A stretch of 43,712 bases of DNA from assembly GCA_905234855.1 (NCBI GenBank), contig CAJOIU010000013.1, positions 1 through 43,712 on the forward strand, written 5' to 3'. Below, piece by piece: positions 1 to 8,491 of the stretch. Numbering within the stretch: position 1 is the first letter of the stretch; every line of letters begins with the position of its first letter. Below the pieces are notes generated by a model that saw only the letters and a program-made list of their open reading frames with translations, was not told where the DNA came from and did no database searches. The translations under genes and the position numbers were made by a program. The stretch is from an uncultured Oscillospiraceae bacterium (lineage in GTDB: Bacteria > Bacillota > Clostridia > Oscillospirales > Oscillospiraceae).

Positions 1-10
1 CACTCGGACC

Positions 11-50
11 AAAAAAGCACGATCCACCGCAAGGTGGGTCGTGCTTTTTT
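11..50. terminator. Bidirectional intrinsic terminator
   Basis: A near-perfect 12-bp stem (GCACGATCCACC paired with GGTGGGTCGTGC, one G-T pair) with a GCAA tetraloop is flanked by six A on the left and six T on the right. It can therefore stop transcription in both directions. It probably ends a gene lying left of the window. Confidence 0.9.
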
Positions 51-128
51 GTCGCGGTAAACAGTGAATGACCTTTGCAGACAAAAGCCGCCGACAGATG
101 AAGATCATCGGCGCAAAGTGCTTAGCTA

Positions 129-157
129 TTGGCAATTTTTCAAAATAAAGGTATAAT
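129..157 (+). promoter_or_regulatory. Sigma-70/SigA-type promoter for the DUF2974-like gene
   Basis: TTGGCA and TATAAT are separated by exactly 17 bp. The expected start of transcription is about 165, which leaves a leader of roughly 175 nt before the coding region at 340. Confidence 0.65.
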
Positions 158-339
158 GGCTTATGGTAAAATGTGCTTTTATACGATGCGCGCAAATGGC
201 AGTACAACACTATGGAGCATCTGATCAGACTTGGGAATAATTGCGCAGGGAATAACTTTGCTTCGCGCTGAACGAAGCGGGGGAGAGAGAAGGTTGGAAA
301 GTGTGAGAAATCCATATATTGAAGCGGGAGGTTTGATTC
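158..339 (+). other. Long untranslated leader of the DUF2974-like gene
   Basis: No convincing open reading frame lies here. The stretch contains a small hairpin (GCTTCG at 260-265 with CGAAGC at 273-278) and ends in a good ribosome site, GGGAGG, eight bases before the ATG at 340. I see no recognisable riboswitch class. Confidence 0.4.
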
Positions 340-1422
340 ATGGGGGTTCTCTTTGATTATCTGGACTGGCGCGGAGATCTGAGCTTTGGAGCCGACCCCG
401 CGAACGAAGCAGATTGCTATCTGATATCAAAAATCGGATGTCCGAATCTGACAGGATTCGTAGCCGCCGATGAACAGGAGGTTTCACTTTCAGAAGTCGT
501 AGCTTCTTTTCAGGCTCAAGCCGTTAATGATCCTGTTTCTCTGGGTATCTCTTCTGCTCCGCAGGTGATGGAATGCTTTTACCGCCTGCCGACAGTACCC
601 CGTTTTCGCTCGCTCATGCTTTCCGGCTATAGAAGAAACGACGACGTGGATAATACGGAACAGTTTTCCGCTCTGACAGTCCGAATACCGGATGGCCCTT
701 GCTATATTACATTTCGCGGCACCGACGATAACATCTATTCTTGGAAAGAGAACTTCCATATGGCCGTCATGGATGCGATCCCGGCGCAGACGGATGCTCT
801 GCTCTATCTTCAGTGGGCAATGGATGCGTATAACGGAAACTTTATTGTGTGCGGGCACTCCAAAGGCGGCAATCTTGCCATGTATGCGTCCTCAATGCTT
901 CCCCCGGCCATGCAGGATCGGATCACAAGCGTATACAGTTTCGACGGCCCCGGTTTTCAGGATGCGTTTCTGAAAAAAGAAGGATATCTTAGGATCCTGC
1001 CGAAGCTGCATTCTCTTATTCCGCAAAACTCCCTTGTCGGCGTATTGCTTTCAACAGGCAAAGAACCGGAAGTTGTCACTAGCAGCAGCTTCGGTGTCCG
1101 GGCGCATAACGGCTTTACATGGGAAGTGCTTGGAACAGGTTTTGTGCGCTCAGAAGCGGTGAGCGCCAGCAGCATCTTGTTCAAAAATGCTATGAGTGAG
1201 ACCCTTTCGAGTATGAGCCTGCAGGATCGGGAAGCGTTTATTGAAGAATTCTTTCAAATCATGACATCAACCGGAGCCTTCACGCTGACAGATCTCACGG
1301 AGAACAGCCTCGGCAATGCGCTGGAGATCGCCCGTTCTCTCAGACGGGACAAGGAAGTGCAAAAGTTTGCGTTTAGCATGATCTCCAATGCACTTGCAGA
1401 CATCCGCAGCAAGAGGGAATGA
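340..1422 (+). CDS. DUF2974/Mbeg1-like alpha/beta-hydrolase (lipase-like)
   Basis: A predicted cytosolic serine hydrolase of the lipase-like group often annotated DUF2974 or Mbeg1-like. The nucleophile elbow GHSKGG places the candidate nucleophile at Ser174. The family-typical SFDGPGF follows with Asp202, and His256 in RAHNGF could complete a triad. An upstream TFRGTDD segment (about 124-130) resembles the oxyanion strand of class 3 lipases. No signal peptide or membrane segment is visible, so any substrate is probably intracellular; the natural substrate of this family is not established to my knowledge. The start is fixed by GGGAGG eight bases upstream of the ATG. The gene stands alone, with its own promoter and a long leader, and converges on the leftward dehydrogenase gene that ends at 1524. 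Family assignment is good; the function is general only. Confidence 0.85.
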   Translation: MGVLFDYLDWRGDLSFGADPANEADCYLISKIGCPNLTGFVAADEQEVSLSEVVASFQAQAVNDPVSLGISSAPQVMECFYRLPTVPRFRSLMLSGYRRNDDVDNTEQFSALTVRIPDGPCYITFRGTDDNIYSWKENFHMAVMDAIPAQTDALLYLQWAMDAYNGNFIVCGHSKGGNLAMYASSMLPPAMQDRITSVYSFDGPGFQDAFLKKEGYLRILPKLHSLIPQNSLVGVLLSTGKEPEVVTSSSFGVRAHNGFTWEVLGTGFVRSEAVSASSILFKNAMSETLSSMSLQDREAFIEEFFQIMTSTGAFTLTDLTENSLGNALEIARSLRRDKEVQKFAFSMISNALADIRSKRE

Positions 1423-1523
1423 CACCATAAGGAAGAGTGGGAAAACAAAACGCATCGATCGAATCCGTGTAATGGATACGGTCTTCCGGCAGGCCGATTC
1501 TCCTGCGGTCAGCGGGCGCGGTT

Positions 1524-2171
1524 TTACCAAATGAAGTTTGATTTGAGCATTTCCCCGTTGTCGATCAGAATGTCCTCCCCAGTGATGGAACGGTTGACTA
1601 CGGTGAGATAATAGGCGAGATCGGCGATCTCCTCCGCCTCCGCCCATTTCCCCAGCAGCGTTTCGGCCTTGACCGCCGCATACAGGCGCTCGTCCTCCAA
1701 AATATGCCGGTTGGCGGGGGTGACGACCCCGCCGGGGGAGATGCTGTTGCAGGTGATGCCGCGCTTGGCCGCGGAAAGCGCCAGATTCTTCATATACCCA
1801 ACGATGCCCGCTTTGCTCGCCACATACATCGGAAACTCCGCGCCGTTTCGCGCGGAGGCCGAGGCAATGAACAGGACGGAGCGCAGCGCGGCGCTGTCCA
1901 GAAAATGCTCTGTGAAGCGAATGGTAGCCGTCAGATTCACGTCGATGGCGTCCCGTTCCTCCAGTGTGCCGGCGTTGTTTATGAGGATCTCCGGCTCCGG
2001 CAGGGGAGGAAAGCTTTCCGCCCGGATATCCTGCCGGATGTGCCGAAACTGCGGATGTGTGATCGGGCTTTCGCGGATATCGAAGCCGAAGACGCGGTGA
2101 CCCTCCCGGAGGAATTTCTCGGCGAGGGCAAGGCCGATACCCTGCGCTGTCCCGGTAATAACGATATTCAT
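1524..2171 (-). CDS. Short-chain dehydrogenase/reductase (SDR)
   Basis: A 215-residue NAD(P)-dependent oxidoreductase of the classical SDR fold. The cofactor motif TGTAQGIG sits at the N-terminus, NNAG in mid-domain, and the catalytic Ser and YVASK (Tyr-Lys) follow in the expected order. Substrate cannot be read from the sequence. The start at 2171 is preferred over an in-frame codon 30 bases upstream because AAGGAG lies nine bases before it and the protein then begins directly with the Rossmann strand. Its ribosome site lies inside the end of the upstream transporter gene, whose stop overlaps this region (TGA at 2173-2175), so the two genes are almost certainly transcribed and translated together. 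At 215 residues it is short for the family (about 250), with little after the Tyr-Lys helix beyond the GGVVTP and C-terminal segments. Confidence 0.88.
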   Translation of the reverse strand: MNIVITGTAQGIGLALAEKFLREGHRVFGFDIRESPITHPQFRHIRQDIRAESFPPLPEPEILINNAGTLEERDAIDVNLTATIRFTEHFLDSAALRSVLFIASASARNGAEFPMYVASKAGIVGYMKNLALSAAKRGITCNSISPGGVVTPANRHILEDERLYAAVKAETLLGKWAEAEEIADLAYYLTVVNRSITGEDILIDNGEMLKSNFIW

Positions 2172-2172
2172 G

Positions 2173-2895
2173 TCATCCATCTCCTTGTATGACGGAGGCA
2201 TTCTCCCGCTCTTTCAGGATCGACCGGGAAAGACGGTAGCCCAGCGGGGAGAATACGACTTCACACAGAAGCTCCAGCACGGCGCCTGTCAGCGCGCAGG
2301 TGAAGCATTGCAGCAGCGTCCAGCCGAAAAACAGCTTGCTGACCAGCAACGCAAAGATGAGATTATCGGCGAACTGGGCAAGAAAGGTGGAAACATAAGC
2401 GCGTAGGGCGAAGCTGCCGAAGCCGCCGCTTTTCCGCAGCAGCTTTCCGATGCCATAGTTGAGGAAGTTGTTCAGAAGCGCCGAGGCGGCAAAGGCGATG
2501 GAGCTGCCGAGAATGATAAACCATGTGCCGCCGAAGGTGTTGTCCAGCGCGCGATTGATGATCGCCTCGCTGCCCTCTACAAAGCTCTCGCCCCACAGAC
2601 CGGGGATCCGGCTGGCGATAAAGAAGATCAGCGCCATCATAAGATTCATCCCAAGGGCGGTCAGCGACAGCGCCGAGGACGCGCGGGGGCCGTAGCAATG
2701 GGTCAGGATATCCATTGAGAGGAAGGTCATCCACGAAAACAAAATGCCGCCATCGAGCGCGAGCCAATCCACGCCGGTGTTGATGCTTTTGTTTGCCAGC
2801 AGATTCATCCCCACAACGGAGAGGATCAGCAGCGAAACGATCAGCGGCGGAACGGTTTGCAGCAAGTGACGGAATTCGGACATAGCCTTTTTCAT
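2173..2895 (-). CDS. VUT-family transporter (queuosine-precursor-transporter-like)
   Basis: An integral membrane protein of about 240 residues with around six hydrophobic segments, resembling the VUT / YhhQ (queuosine precursor transporter, old DUF165) family. Features seen include the first helix PPLIVSLLILSVVGMNLLANK, the acidic/His segment SMDILTHCYG after helix 2, and the long N-terminal half rich in Ala/Leu helices ending in SALLNNFLNYG. VUT proteins import small molecules such as queuosine precursors; the substrate here is inferred only from the family. The ATG at 2895 is chosen because AAGGAG lies ten bases upstream; a GTG at 2940 has no ribosome site. Its 3' end is fused to the start of the SDR gene, suggesting the dehydrogenase acts on, or is at least co-regulated with, the imported compound. 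Confidence 0.75.
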   Translation of the reverse strand: MKKAMSEFRHLLQTVPPLIVSLLILSVVGMNLLANKSINTGVDWLALDGGILFSWMTFLSMDILTHCYGPRASSALSLTALGMNLMMALIFFIASRIPGLWGESFVEGSEAIINRALDNTFGGTWFIILGSSIAFAASALLNNFLNYGIGKLLRKSGGFGSFALRAYVSTFLAQFADNLIFALLVSKLFFGWTLLQCFTCALTGAVLELLCEVVFSPLGYRLSRSILKERENASVIQGDG

Positions 2896-3035
2896 AGCGG
2901 GAGTTCTCCTTGTTTTTTTCAGGTGGTTTTCAAGAGACACCTATTTCAGTTATAGCGCCGGATGTCCGGCCGATGCATCATATCACAGAATTTCCGGGAT
3001 TGCAAGCCCTTATCACGGCGAGGGGCGCTCCCCTG

Positions 3036-3064
3036 TTGCGCGGATCGGGGTTTTCTGTTATGCT
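3036..3064 (+). promoter_or_regulatory. Candidate promoter of the macrodomain-SDR operon
   Basis: TTGCGC and TATGCT are spaced by 17 bp, about 50 nt upstream of the macrodomain start and divergent from the VUT gene. The -35 element is a fair match and the -10 is moderate. Confidence 0.4.
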
Positions 3065-3113
3065 GTAGAAAAACCACGGCCGGACGGTGTCCGGCGGTGT
3101 GGAGGCGAATCTC

Positions 3114-3953
3114 ATGGATCAGAATGAACGGCTCGATTTTCTCGTCGATCGCTTTAAGGAGGATTCCGAGCGCTATCGCGATCTTTCGGTGGGCGATACC
3201 TCGGAGGAAAAGCGCGCGGCGCTGCGCTCTCTCATGAACATACGCATGCCCCGTCCCATGGACGAGATCACGCTGCGGGTGCAGGACGAGTATCTGCGGG
3301 AGCGGGTGGAGCAGGTCGGCATCGTCACGCTGGCGGATATCCCCACGCTGCGGGAGGCATTCGGCGTCGATGCGCCCTTTGCGGACACGCTATGCCTTTG
3401 GCAGGGGGATATCACGCAGCTTTCGGCGGACGCCATCGTGAACGCGGCAAATTCTGGGATGCTGGGCTGCTTTGTGCCGATGCATACATGCATCGACAAC
3501 TGCATCCATACCTATGCGGGCATCCAGCTCCGGGCGGAATGCGAGCGGCAGATGGCGCAGCTCCGGCGGCGCTATGGCGCGGATTATCAGCAGCCCACGG
3601 CGGCGCCTATGCTGACGGACGGCTATAATCTGCCTGCCAAGCATGTGATCCATATCGTTGGCCCTATTGTGGAAGGATCGCTGACCCGCCGCCACGAAAC
3701 GGCGCTGGCCGACTGCTATCGCAATACGCTGGAGATGTGCGCGGAAAACGGGCTTTCCAGCGTTGCCTTCTGCGGAATATCCACCGGGGTGTTCCGCTTT
3801 CCGGCGGATCGGGCTGCGGAGATCGCCGTGGAAACGGTGACGCGATGGCTTGCGGCGCATGACGGCGTCATGGACAGAGTGATCTTCAATGTTTTCAGCG
3901 ATAAAAGCCGGCTGATCTATGAGCGCATCTTCATAAACCAATCACGGAGGTAA
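3114..3953 (+). CDS. Zinc-containing macrodomain protein-ADP-ribose hydrolase
   Basis: A 279-residue macrodomain of the Zn-macro type, as in streptococcal and staphylococcal MacroD, which removes ADP-ribose from proteins. The ADP-ribose-binding start WQGDIT (about 97-102) is followed by VNAANSGMLGC and then the zinc ligands in the known spacing Cys119-x4-His124-x-Cys126. The C-terminal loop GISTGVFRFP fits the phosphate-binding loop. An N-terminal helical extension of about 90 residues (RPMDEITLRVQDEYL) is typical of this subgroup. The ATG at 3114 has GGAGG eight bases before it; an earlier GTG at 3087 does not. In the described pathogens this enzyme is linked to the sirtuin SirTM and lipoyl-carrier genes, which are absent here. 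Instead a dehydrogenase gene follows after five bases. Confidence 0.9.
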   Translation: MDQNERLDFLVDRFKEDSERYRDLSVGDTSEEKRAALRSLMNIRMPRPMDEITLRVQDEYLRERVEQVGIVTLADIPTLREAFGVDAPFADTLCLWQGDITQLSADAIVNAANSGMLGCFVPMHTCIDNCIHTYAGIQLRAECERQMAQLRRRYGADYQQPTAAPMLTDGYNLPAKHVIHIVGPIVEGSLTRRHETALADCYRNTLEMCAENGLSSVAFCGISTGVFRFPADRAAEIAVETVTRWLAAHDGVMDRVIFNVFSDKSRLIYERIFINQSRR

Positions 3954-3958
3954 GGAAC

Positions 3959-4750
3959 ATGCAGGAAGATTTGAAGGGAAAAGTAGTCATCGTGACCGGC
4001 GCGGCCACCGGCATCGGCCGCGGTACGGCGGTCAAATTCAGCGAGCTGGGCGCGAAGGTCGTGTGTGTCACCGGCCATAACCGTGCAGGCGGCGAGGATA
4101 CGGTGCGTGTCATCCGGGAAGCGGGGGGCGAGGCAAGCTTCGTCCAATGCGACGTGTCGGATGAGGAGCAGGTGAAGGCCATGGTGGAGGAAGTGCTGAA
4201 GCTTTATGGCCGCCTTGACTGCGCCTTCAATAACGCGGGTGTGGGGCCGGACGGGGTGCGCATCCCGTTTTACGGCCTGACGGAGCTCCCGGTCGATATC
4301 TGGGACAAAACCATGAACGTGAATGCCCGAGGCGCGTTCCTCTGTATGAAATACGAGATCCCCGCCATGCTGAAAACCGGCGGCGGCGCTATCGTGAACA
4401 CGGCCTCCGTGGGCGGCCTGCGCATGGCGCCGGGCTTTGGCGCATACGGCCCCAGCAAGGCGGCGGTCATCGCCGTGACCCGGACGGCGGCGGTGGAATT
4501 TGCCCGGCAGGGCATTCGCGCGAACGTGGTCTGCCCCGGACCGACACTGGGCACCGAGCTCATGAAAAACTCCATGGAATCCGGCTCCTCTGCCTCCGCG
4601 GGGGACGATAACGGCCCTCCCATCCCCATGGGAAAGCTGGGGCAGGTGGAGGATATCGCGAGTGCGGTGGTATGGCTTTGCTCCGATGCTGCCGGGCATA
4701 TCACCGGCCACGCCCTTTCCGTGGACGGCGGCATGGCGGATATCGGCTGA
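3959..4750 (+). CDS. Short-chain dehydrogenase/reductase (SDR), 263 aa
   Basis: A full-length classical SDR. TGAATGIG binds the cofactor, NNAGVG follows at about residue 90, catalytic Ser is in NTASVGG and Tyr-Lys in YGPSK, and the C-terminus has the usual PGP and VDGGMADIG segments. It probably reduces or oxidises an alcohol/ketone; the substrate is not evident. GGAGG nine bases upstream of the ATG overlaps the stop of the macrodomain gene, so the two are one transcription unit. A sequence insertion around 205-220 (rich in Ser, Gly and Asp) lies where the substrate-binding loop varies in the family. It is only distantly similar to the SDR at 1524-2171, so this is not a local duplication. Confidence 0.9.
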   Translation: MQEDLKGKVVIVTGAATGIGRGTAVKFSELGAKVVCVTGHNRAGGEDTVRVIREAGGEASFVQCDVSDEEQVKAMVEEVLKLYGRLDCAFNNAGVGPDGVRIPFYGLTELPVDIWDKTMNVNARGAFLCMKYEIPAMLKTGGGAIVNTASVGGLRMAPGFGAYGPSKAAVIAVTRTAAVEFARQGIRANVVCPGPTLGTELMKNSMESGSSASAGDDNGPPIPMGKLGQVEDIASAVVWLCSDAAGHITGHALSVDGGMADIG

Positions 4751-4771
4751 TTCGAGGCGCCTACAAAAATG

Positions 4772-4800
4772 GTGACAACCGTCGCTTTCTGCGATATATT
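4772..4800 (+). promoter_or_regulatory. Candidate promoter of the hybrid kinase gene
   Basis: GTGACA and TATATT are spaced by 17 bp in the 85-nt gap after the SDR gene. The predicted start would be close to the GTG start of the kinase, so the leader would be short. Confidence 0.35.
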
Positions 4801-4835
4801 AGTGTCAAATTGGGCGGAGCTTGGAATAGTCACAA

Positions 4836-6029
4836 GTGCGATCAAAGATAGGAGAGAACCACGTTCCCACGGTGAACAACGGCGCTGCGGTTCCGATCTA
4901 TTCCTTCCTCTCGCGCATGAGCCATGATATTCGCACGCCCATGAATGCCATCATCGGCCTAAGCACACTGGCTCTCAATGACGATACTCTCGGCGAGAAG
5001 ACCCGGGACTACCTCATGAAGATCGGCGACAACGCCCAGCATCTGCTGGGTCTCATCAACCAGATCATGGATATGAGCCGGATCGAGTCCGGGCAAATGA
5101 CCCTGCGGCGGGAGGAATTCCATTTCAAAGCTATGCTGGAGCAACTCAGCAGCACCGCAGCGTCCCTGTGCGGGGAGAAGGGTCTGAGCTGCGAGTGCCG
5201 TTTCCTCAGTCCAGTGGACGAGTATTACTGCGGCGATGAAGCAAAGCTCAAAGAGGTGCTCAGCCATATTTTGGGCAACGCCGTCAAGTTTACCGACGCG
5301 CCGGGGAGCGTCACCATGTCGGTGGCGCGAACCACGGTATTTGACGATCAGACGACCCTGATCTTTCGTATTCGGGACACGGGCGTCGGGATCGGGAAGG
5401 AACGACTCCAAAAGGTCTTTGACGCGTTCTCATGGGAGGACAACGGCCGTGTCATCAAGGAAGGCGCCGGTCTTGGCCTTTCCATCACGAAGAACCTTGT
5501 GGAGATGATGGACGGCAGCATCAGCGTGGAGTCCGAAGAGGGCGCAGGCACGGAGTTCTCCGTGACGGTGACCCTGAAAAACTGCGCGCAGAAAGCTGTG
5601 GTCGAGACTGAGGCGCTGATCGACATCCACGATATGTATGTTCTGGTGGTTGACGATAACTTGAACTCCGCCAAGTACACAAAATCCGTGCTGGACCGAG
5701 TCGGGATCCGATCGGATATCTGCACCAGCGGCCCGGACGCCCTTCGAATGATCGAGCTCCAGCACGGCAGACATCAGCCCTATCATCTGGTGCTGATGGA
5801 CTGCAACATGCCGGATATGGACGGCCTGGAGGCCACAAAAGCCATTCGCGCCTTGGATCGGGAGGACGCCGGAACGATCCCCATCATCGCCCTGACCGCC
5901 AACGCCTTTGTCGAGGATGTAAAATACTCCCTGCAAGCCGGCATGAACGCCCATCTGAACAAGCCTGTGGAGCCAGAACAACTGTTTCAGGTCATGGGCG
6001 AGCTGCTCTTTGTGGCGGAGCAGAAATAA
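4836..6029 (+). CDS. Sensor-less hybrid histidine kinase / response regulator
   Basis: A soluble phosphorelay protein with three parts: HisKA dimerisation/phosphoacceptor region with His30 in SHDIRTPMN, a HATPase_c domain (N box at about 148, DTGVGIG at 181, GAGLGL at 210) and a C-terminal receiver with VVDDN (about 271), phospho-acceptor Asp322 in LMDCNMPDMDG and Lys in NKPVE. There is no sensor, HAMP or transmembrane region, unlike most hybrid kinases of gut Clostridia, which carry long periplasmic-binding or PAS regions in front. It may therefore be a stripped kinase that receives input from a partner, or the remnant of a larger gene. No Hpt domain follows. The start is uncertain: the GTG at 4836 and a GTG at 4872 are possible, and AGGAGAG lies 15 bases before the latter. 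It precedes the nucleotide-sugar genes by 62 bases. Confidence 0.85.
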   Translation: MRSKIGENHVPTVNNGAAVPIYSFLSRMSHDIRTPMNAIIGLSTLALNDDTLGEKTRDYLMKIGDNAQHLLGLINQIMDMSRIESGQMTLRREEFHFKAMLEQLSSTAASLCGEKGLSCECRFLSPVDEYYCGDEAKLKEVLSHILGNAVKFTDAPGSVTMSVARTTVFDDQTTLIFRIRDTGVGIGKERLQKVFDAFSWEDNGRVIKEGAGLGLSITKNLVEMMDGSISVESEEGAGTEFSVTVTLKNCAQKAVVETEALIDIHDMYVLVVDDNLNSAKYTKSVLDRVGIRSDICTSGPDALRMIELQHGRHQPYHLVLMDCNMPDMDGLEATKAIRALDREDAGTIPIIALTANAFVEDVKYSLQAGMNAHLNKPVEPEQLFQVMGELLFVAEQK

Positions 6030-6091
6030 TGCTCTTTGCTGCATATTGTTGGAGATATACCAAATAATCAATACAAGGAGAAGGAAGCAAT

Positions 6092-7315
6092 ATGAAAATC
6101 ACCGTTGCAGGCGTAGGATACGTTGGGCTTTCTCTGGCAGTTCTTCTTGCCCAGAAGCATGAAGTTACCGCTATCACCACGACCGAGGAGAAGGCCGAAA
6201 AGCTGAATCGGTTCATCAGTCCGATCCAAGATGATGAGATCGAGCGTTTTTTCAAGGAAGCACGGGAAGGGCAGAGGACGCTGAACCTTCACACGACGAC
6301 CGATAAGGAAGCGGCGTACAAATCCGCTGAGCTCGTCATTATTGCCACCCCGACGAACTATGACGATGAACATCAGTTCTTCGATACCTCCGCCGTGGAG
6401 GATGCCATCGAGTGGTCGCTGAAGGTCAACCCGAACGCGCTCATGGTCATCAAGTCCACGGTCCCGGTGGGCTATACCGAGTCCGTCCGCAAGAAATACG
6501 GCGTGGACAACATCATCTTCAGCCCGGAATTTCTGCGGGAGTCCAAGGCGCTCTATGATAACCTCCACCCGAGCCGCATCGTTGTGGGCGCCTATGACGA
6601 TCACAGAACGGAAGCGGAGATGTTCGCAAACCTCCTGCTGGAAGGAGCGAGAACCGAGGAGCAGCGCGCCGGAACATCGGAGCAGAATATCCCCATTCTG
6701 ATCGTACATCCGACAGAGGCGGAAGCCATCAAGCTCTTTGCCAACACCTATCTGGCCGTCCGCGTCAGCTATTTCAACGAGCTTGACACCTATGCCCAGA
6801 CCAAGGGACTGGACACCCAGATGATCATTGACGGCGTATGCATGGATCCGCGCATCGGCAGCCACTACAATAACCCATCCTTTGGTTACGGCGGATACTG
6901 CTTGCCGAAGGACACAAAGCAGCTCCTTGCCAACTATAAGGACGTGCCGCAGACGATGATCGAGGCGGTCGTCAAATCCAATACGGTCCGAAAGGATTTT
7001 ATTGCCGACCAGATCATCGCGAAGAACCCGAAGACTGTCGGCGTATATCGCCTGACCATGAAGAGCAACAGCGACAACTTCCGCGCCTCCGCTATCCAAG
7101 GCGTCATGAAGCGCATCAAGGCCAAGGGCATCCCCATCATCATCTATGAGCCGACGCTGGAGGATGGCGGCGAGTTCTTCCGCAGCCGTATCGTCAACGA
7201 TCTGGAAGCATTCAAAAGCGAGAGCGATGTGATCCTTGCCAACCGTTTCGATGCGGAAGTGCTGGGCGATGTGGAAGACAAGGTCTATACACGCGACCTG
7301 TTCAGAAGGGATTGA
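6092..7315 (+). CDS. ugd: UDP-glucose 6-dehydrogenase
   Basis: Oxidises UDP-glucose to UDP-glucuronate with two NAD+. The 407-residue protein starts with the NAD site AGVGYVGL, has the KSTVPVG turn (about 121-127), FSPEFLRES, the central-helix Lys/Asn pair (EAIKLFANT, 211-219) and the catalytic Cys270 in [11 protein letters not shown]. The ribosome site AAGGAG is upstream of the ATG. The stop is four bases before the start of the epimerase gene, so the two enzymes work in sequence: glucose to glucuronate to galacturonate as UDP sugars, for capsule or cell-wall polymer synthesis. No glycosyltransferases or polymerase genes are next to them. Confidence 0.93.
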   Translation: MKITVAGVGYVGLSLAVLLAQKHEVTAITTTEEKAEKLNRFISPIQDDEIERFFKEAREGQRTLNLHTTTDKEAAYKSAELVIIATPTNYDDEHQFFDTSAVEDAIEWSLKVNPNALMVIKSTVPVGYTESVRKKYGVDNIIFSPEFLRESKALYDNLHPSRIVVGAYDDHRTEAEMFANLLLEGARTEEQRAGTSEQNIPILIVHPTEAEAIKLFANTYLAVRVSYFNELDTYAQTKGLDTQMIIDGVCMDPRIGSHYNNPSFGYGGYCLPKDTKQLLANYKDVPQTMIEAVVKSNTVRKDFIADQIIAKNPKTVGVYRLTMKSNSDNFRASAIQGVMKRIKAKGIPIIIYEPTLEDGGEFFRSRIVNDLEAFKSESDVILANRFDAEVLGDVEDKVYTRDLFRRD

Positions 7316-7319
7316 CACG

Positions 7320-8381
7320 ATGCAGAAGATCGATTTGAACAATAAGACGATCCTTGTCACCGGGTCGCCGGGCTTTATTGGGGCAAATCTTGTGATCCGG
7401 CTGCTGAAGGAGATGAGCGGCGGCACCGTGGTCAGTCTTGACAACATGAACGACTACTACGATCCGAAGCTCAAGGAATACCGTCTCAGTCTCGTGGAAA
7501 AAGCAGCGGAGACCTCCCCGGTGCAGCATGTGTTCATCAAGGGGTCCATTGGGGATAAAGAGCTTGTTGACCGGCTTTTTGAGACCTACCGTTTTGATGT
7601 CGTTGTGAATCTTGCGGCGCAGGCGGGCGTGCGGTATTCCATCGACCACCCGGATGTTTATATCGAAAGCAACATTATCGGGTTCTATAACCTGCTGGAA
7701 GCCTGTCGCCACAATCCTGTGGAGCATCTGGTGTATGCCTCCAGCTCCTCTGTCTACGGCGGGAACAAGAAGGTTCCGTTCTCCACGGACGACAAGGTGG
7801 ATCACCCGGTGAGCCTCTATGCCGCCACAAAGAAGAGCGATGAGCTGCTGGCGCATGCCTATAGTAAGCTCTATAATATCCCCTCCACCGGTCTGCGCTT
7901 CTTCACGGTGTACGGTCCTGCGGGAAGGCCGGATATGTTCTATTATTCCGCAACACAGAAGCTGGTGGCGGGGAAGACCATCCAGATATTCAACTACGGC
8001 GATATGCGCCGGGACTTCACCTATATCGATGATATTGTCGAGGGGGTGTATCGGGTGATGCAGGGCGCGCCGGAGAAGCAGACCGGCGAGGACGGATTGC
8101 CGATCCCGCCTTATGCTGTGTACAACATCGGCGGCGGCCAGCCGGAGAACCTTCTGGATTATATCAGCACACTCCAAGAGGAGCTGGTGAGAGCGAAGGT
8201 TTTGCCGGAGGATTACGATTTTGAAGACCATCGGGAGCTGGTCGGAATGCAAGCCGGAGACGTGCCCGTGACCTACGCCGACTCCGAGGCGCTCGAACGC
8301 GACTACGGCTTCACGCCGAAGATCGGCATCCGGGAGGGGCTGCGAGCCTTTGCCGAGTGGTATGCCGAGTATTACAAGTAA
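7320..8381 (+). CDS. UDP-glucuronate 4-epimerase (NAD-dependent epimerase/dehydratase)
   Basis: A 353-residue extended-SDR sugar-nucleotide epimerase. The NAD-binding turn is GSPGFIG (15-21), NDYYDPKLKEYRL matches the conserved N-terminal segment of GAE-type UDP-glucuronate 4-epimerases, SSSSVYG holds the catalytic Ser/Thr, and YAATK gives Tyr167/Lys171. The usual TVYGPAGRPDM and GDMRRDFTYIDDI segments are present. The start at 7320 is chosen because the protein then begins just before the Rossmann strand and AAGGG lies nine bases upstream. It follows ugd directly. Product expected: UDP-galacturonate. Activity towards other UDP-sugars cannot be excluded from sequence. Confidence 0.9.
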   Translation: MQKIDLNNKTILVTGSPGFIGANLVIRLLKEMSGGTVVSLDNMNDYYDPKLKEYRLSLVEKAAETSPVQHVFIKGSIGDKELVDRLFETYRFDVVVNLAAQAGVRYSIDHPDVYIESNIIGFYNLLEACRHNPVEHLVYASSSSVYGGNKKVPFSTDDKVDHPVSLYAATKKSDELLAHAYSKLYNIPSTGLRFFTVYGPAGRPDMFYYSATQKLVAGKTIQIFNYGDMRRDFTYIDDIVEGVYRVMQGAPEKQTGEDGLPIPPYAVYNIGGGQPENLLDYISTLQEELVRAKVLPEDYDFEDHRELVGMQAGDVPVTYADSEALERDYGFTPKIGIREGLRAFAEWYAEYYK

Positions 8382-8394
8382 CAGATAAAAACAG

Positions 8395-8444
8395 AAAAAA
8401 GCCCCCCTTGATGCAGGAAAATGTTGACACTGCATCAGGGGGGG
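8395..8444 (-). terminator. Terminator of tRNA-Leu transcript
   Basis: Stem CCCCCCTTGATGCAG with CTGCATCAGGGGGGG. Read leftward it is followed by six T and then a second T-rich stretch. Read rightward (after the epimerase gene) it has the stem but no T run, so it mainly serves the tRNA gene. Confidence 0.75.
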
Positions 8445-8491
8445 GTAACTGTTCGGGAGGCAAACGGAAAAAGGTTCGGATTATATTGGTT

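Noticed and set aside
8395-8444. Terminator assigned to the rightward epimerase gene
   Set aside because: The stem is strong but lacks a T run on that side. The T run lies on the leftward side, behind tRNA-Leu.
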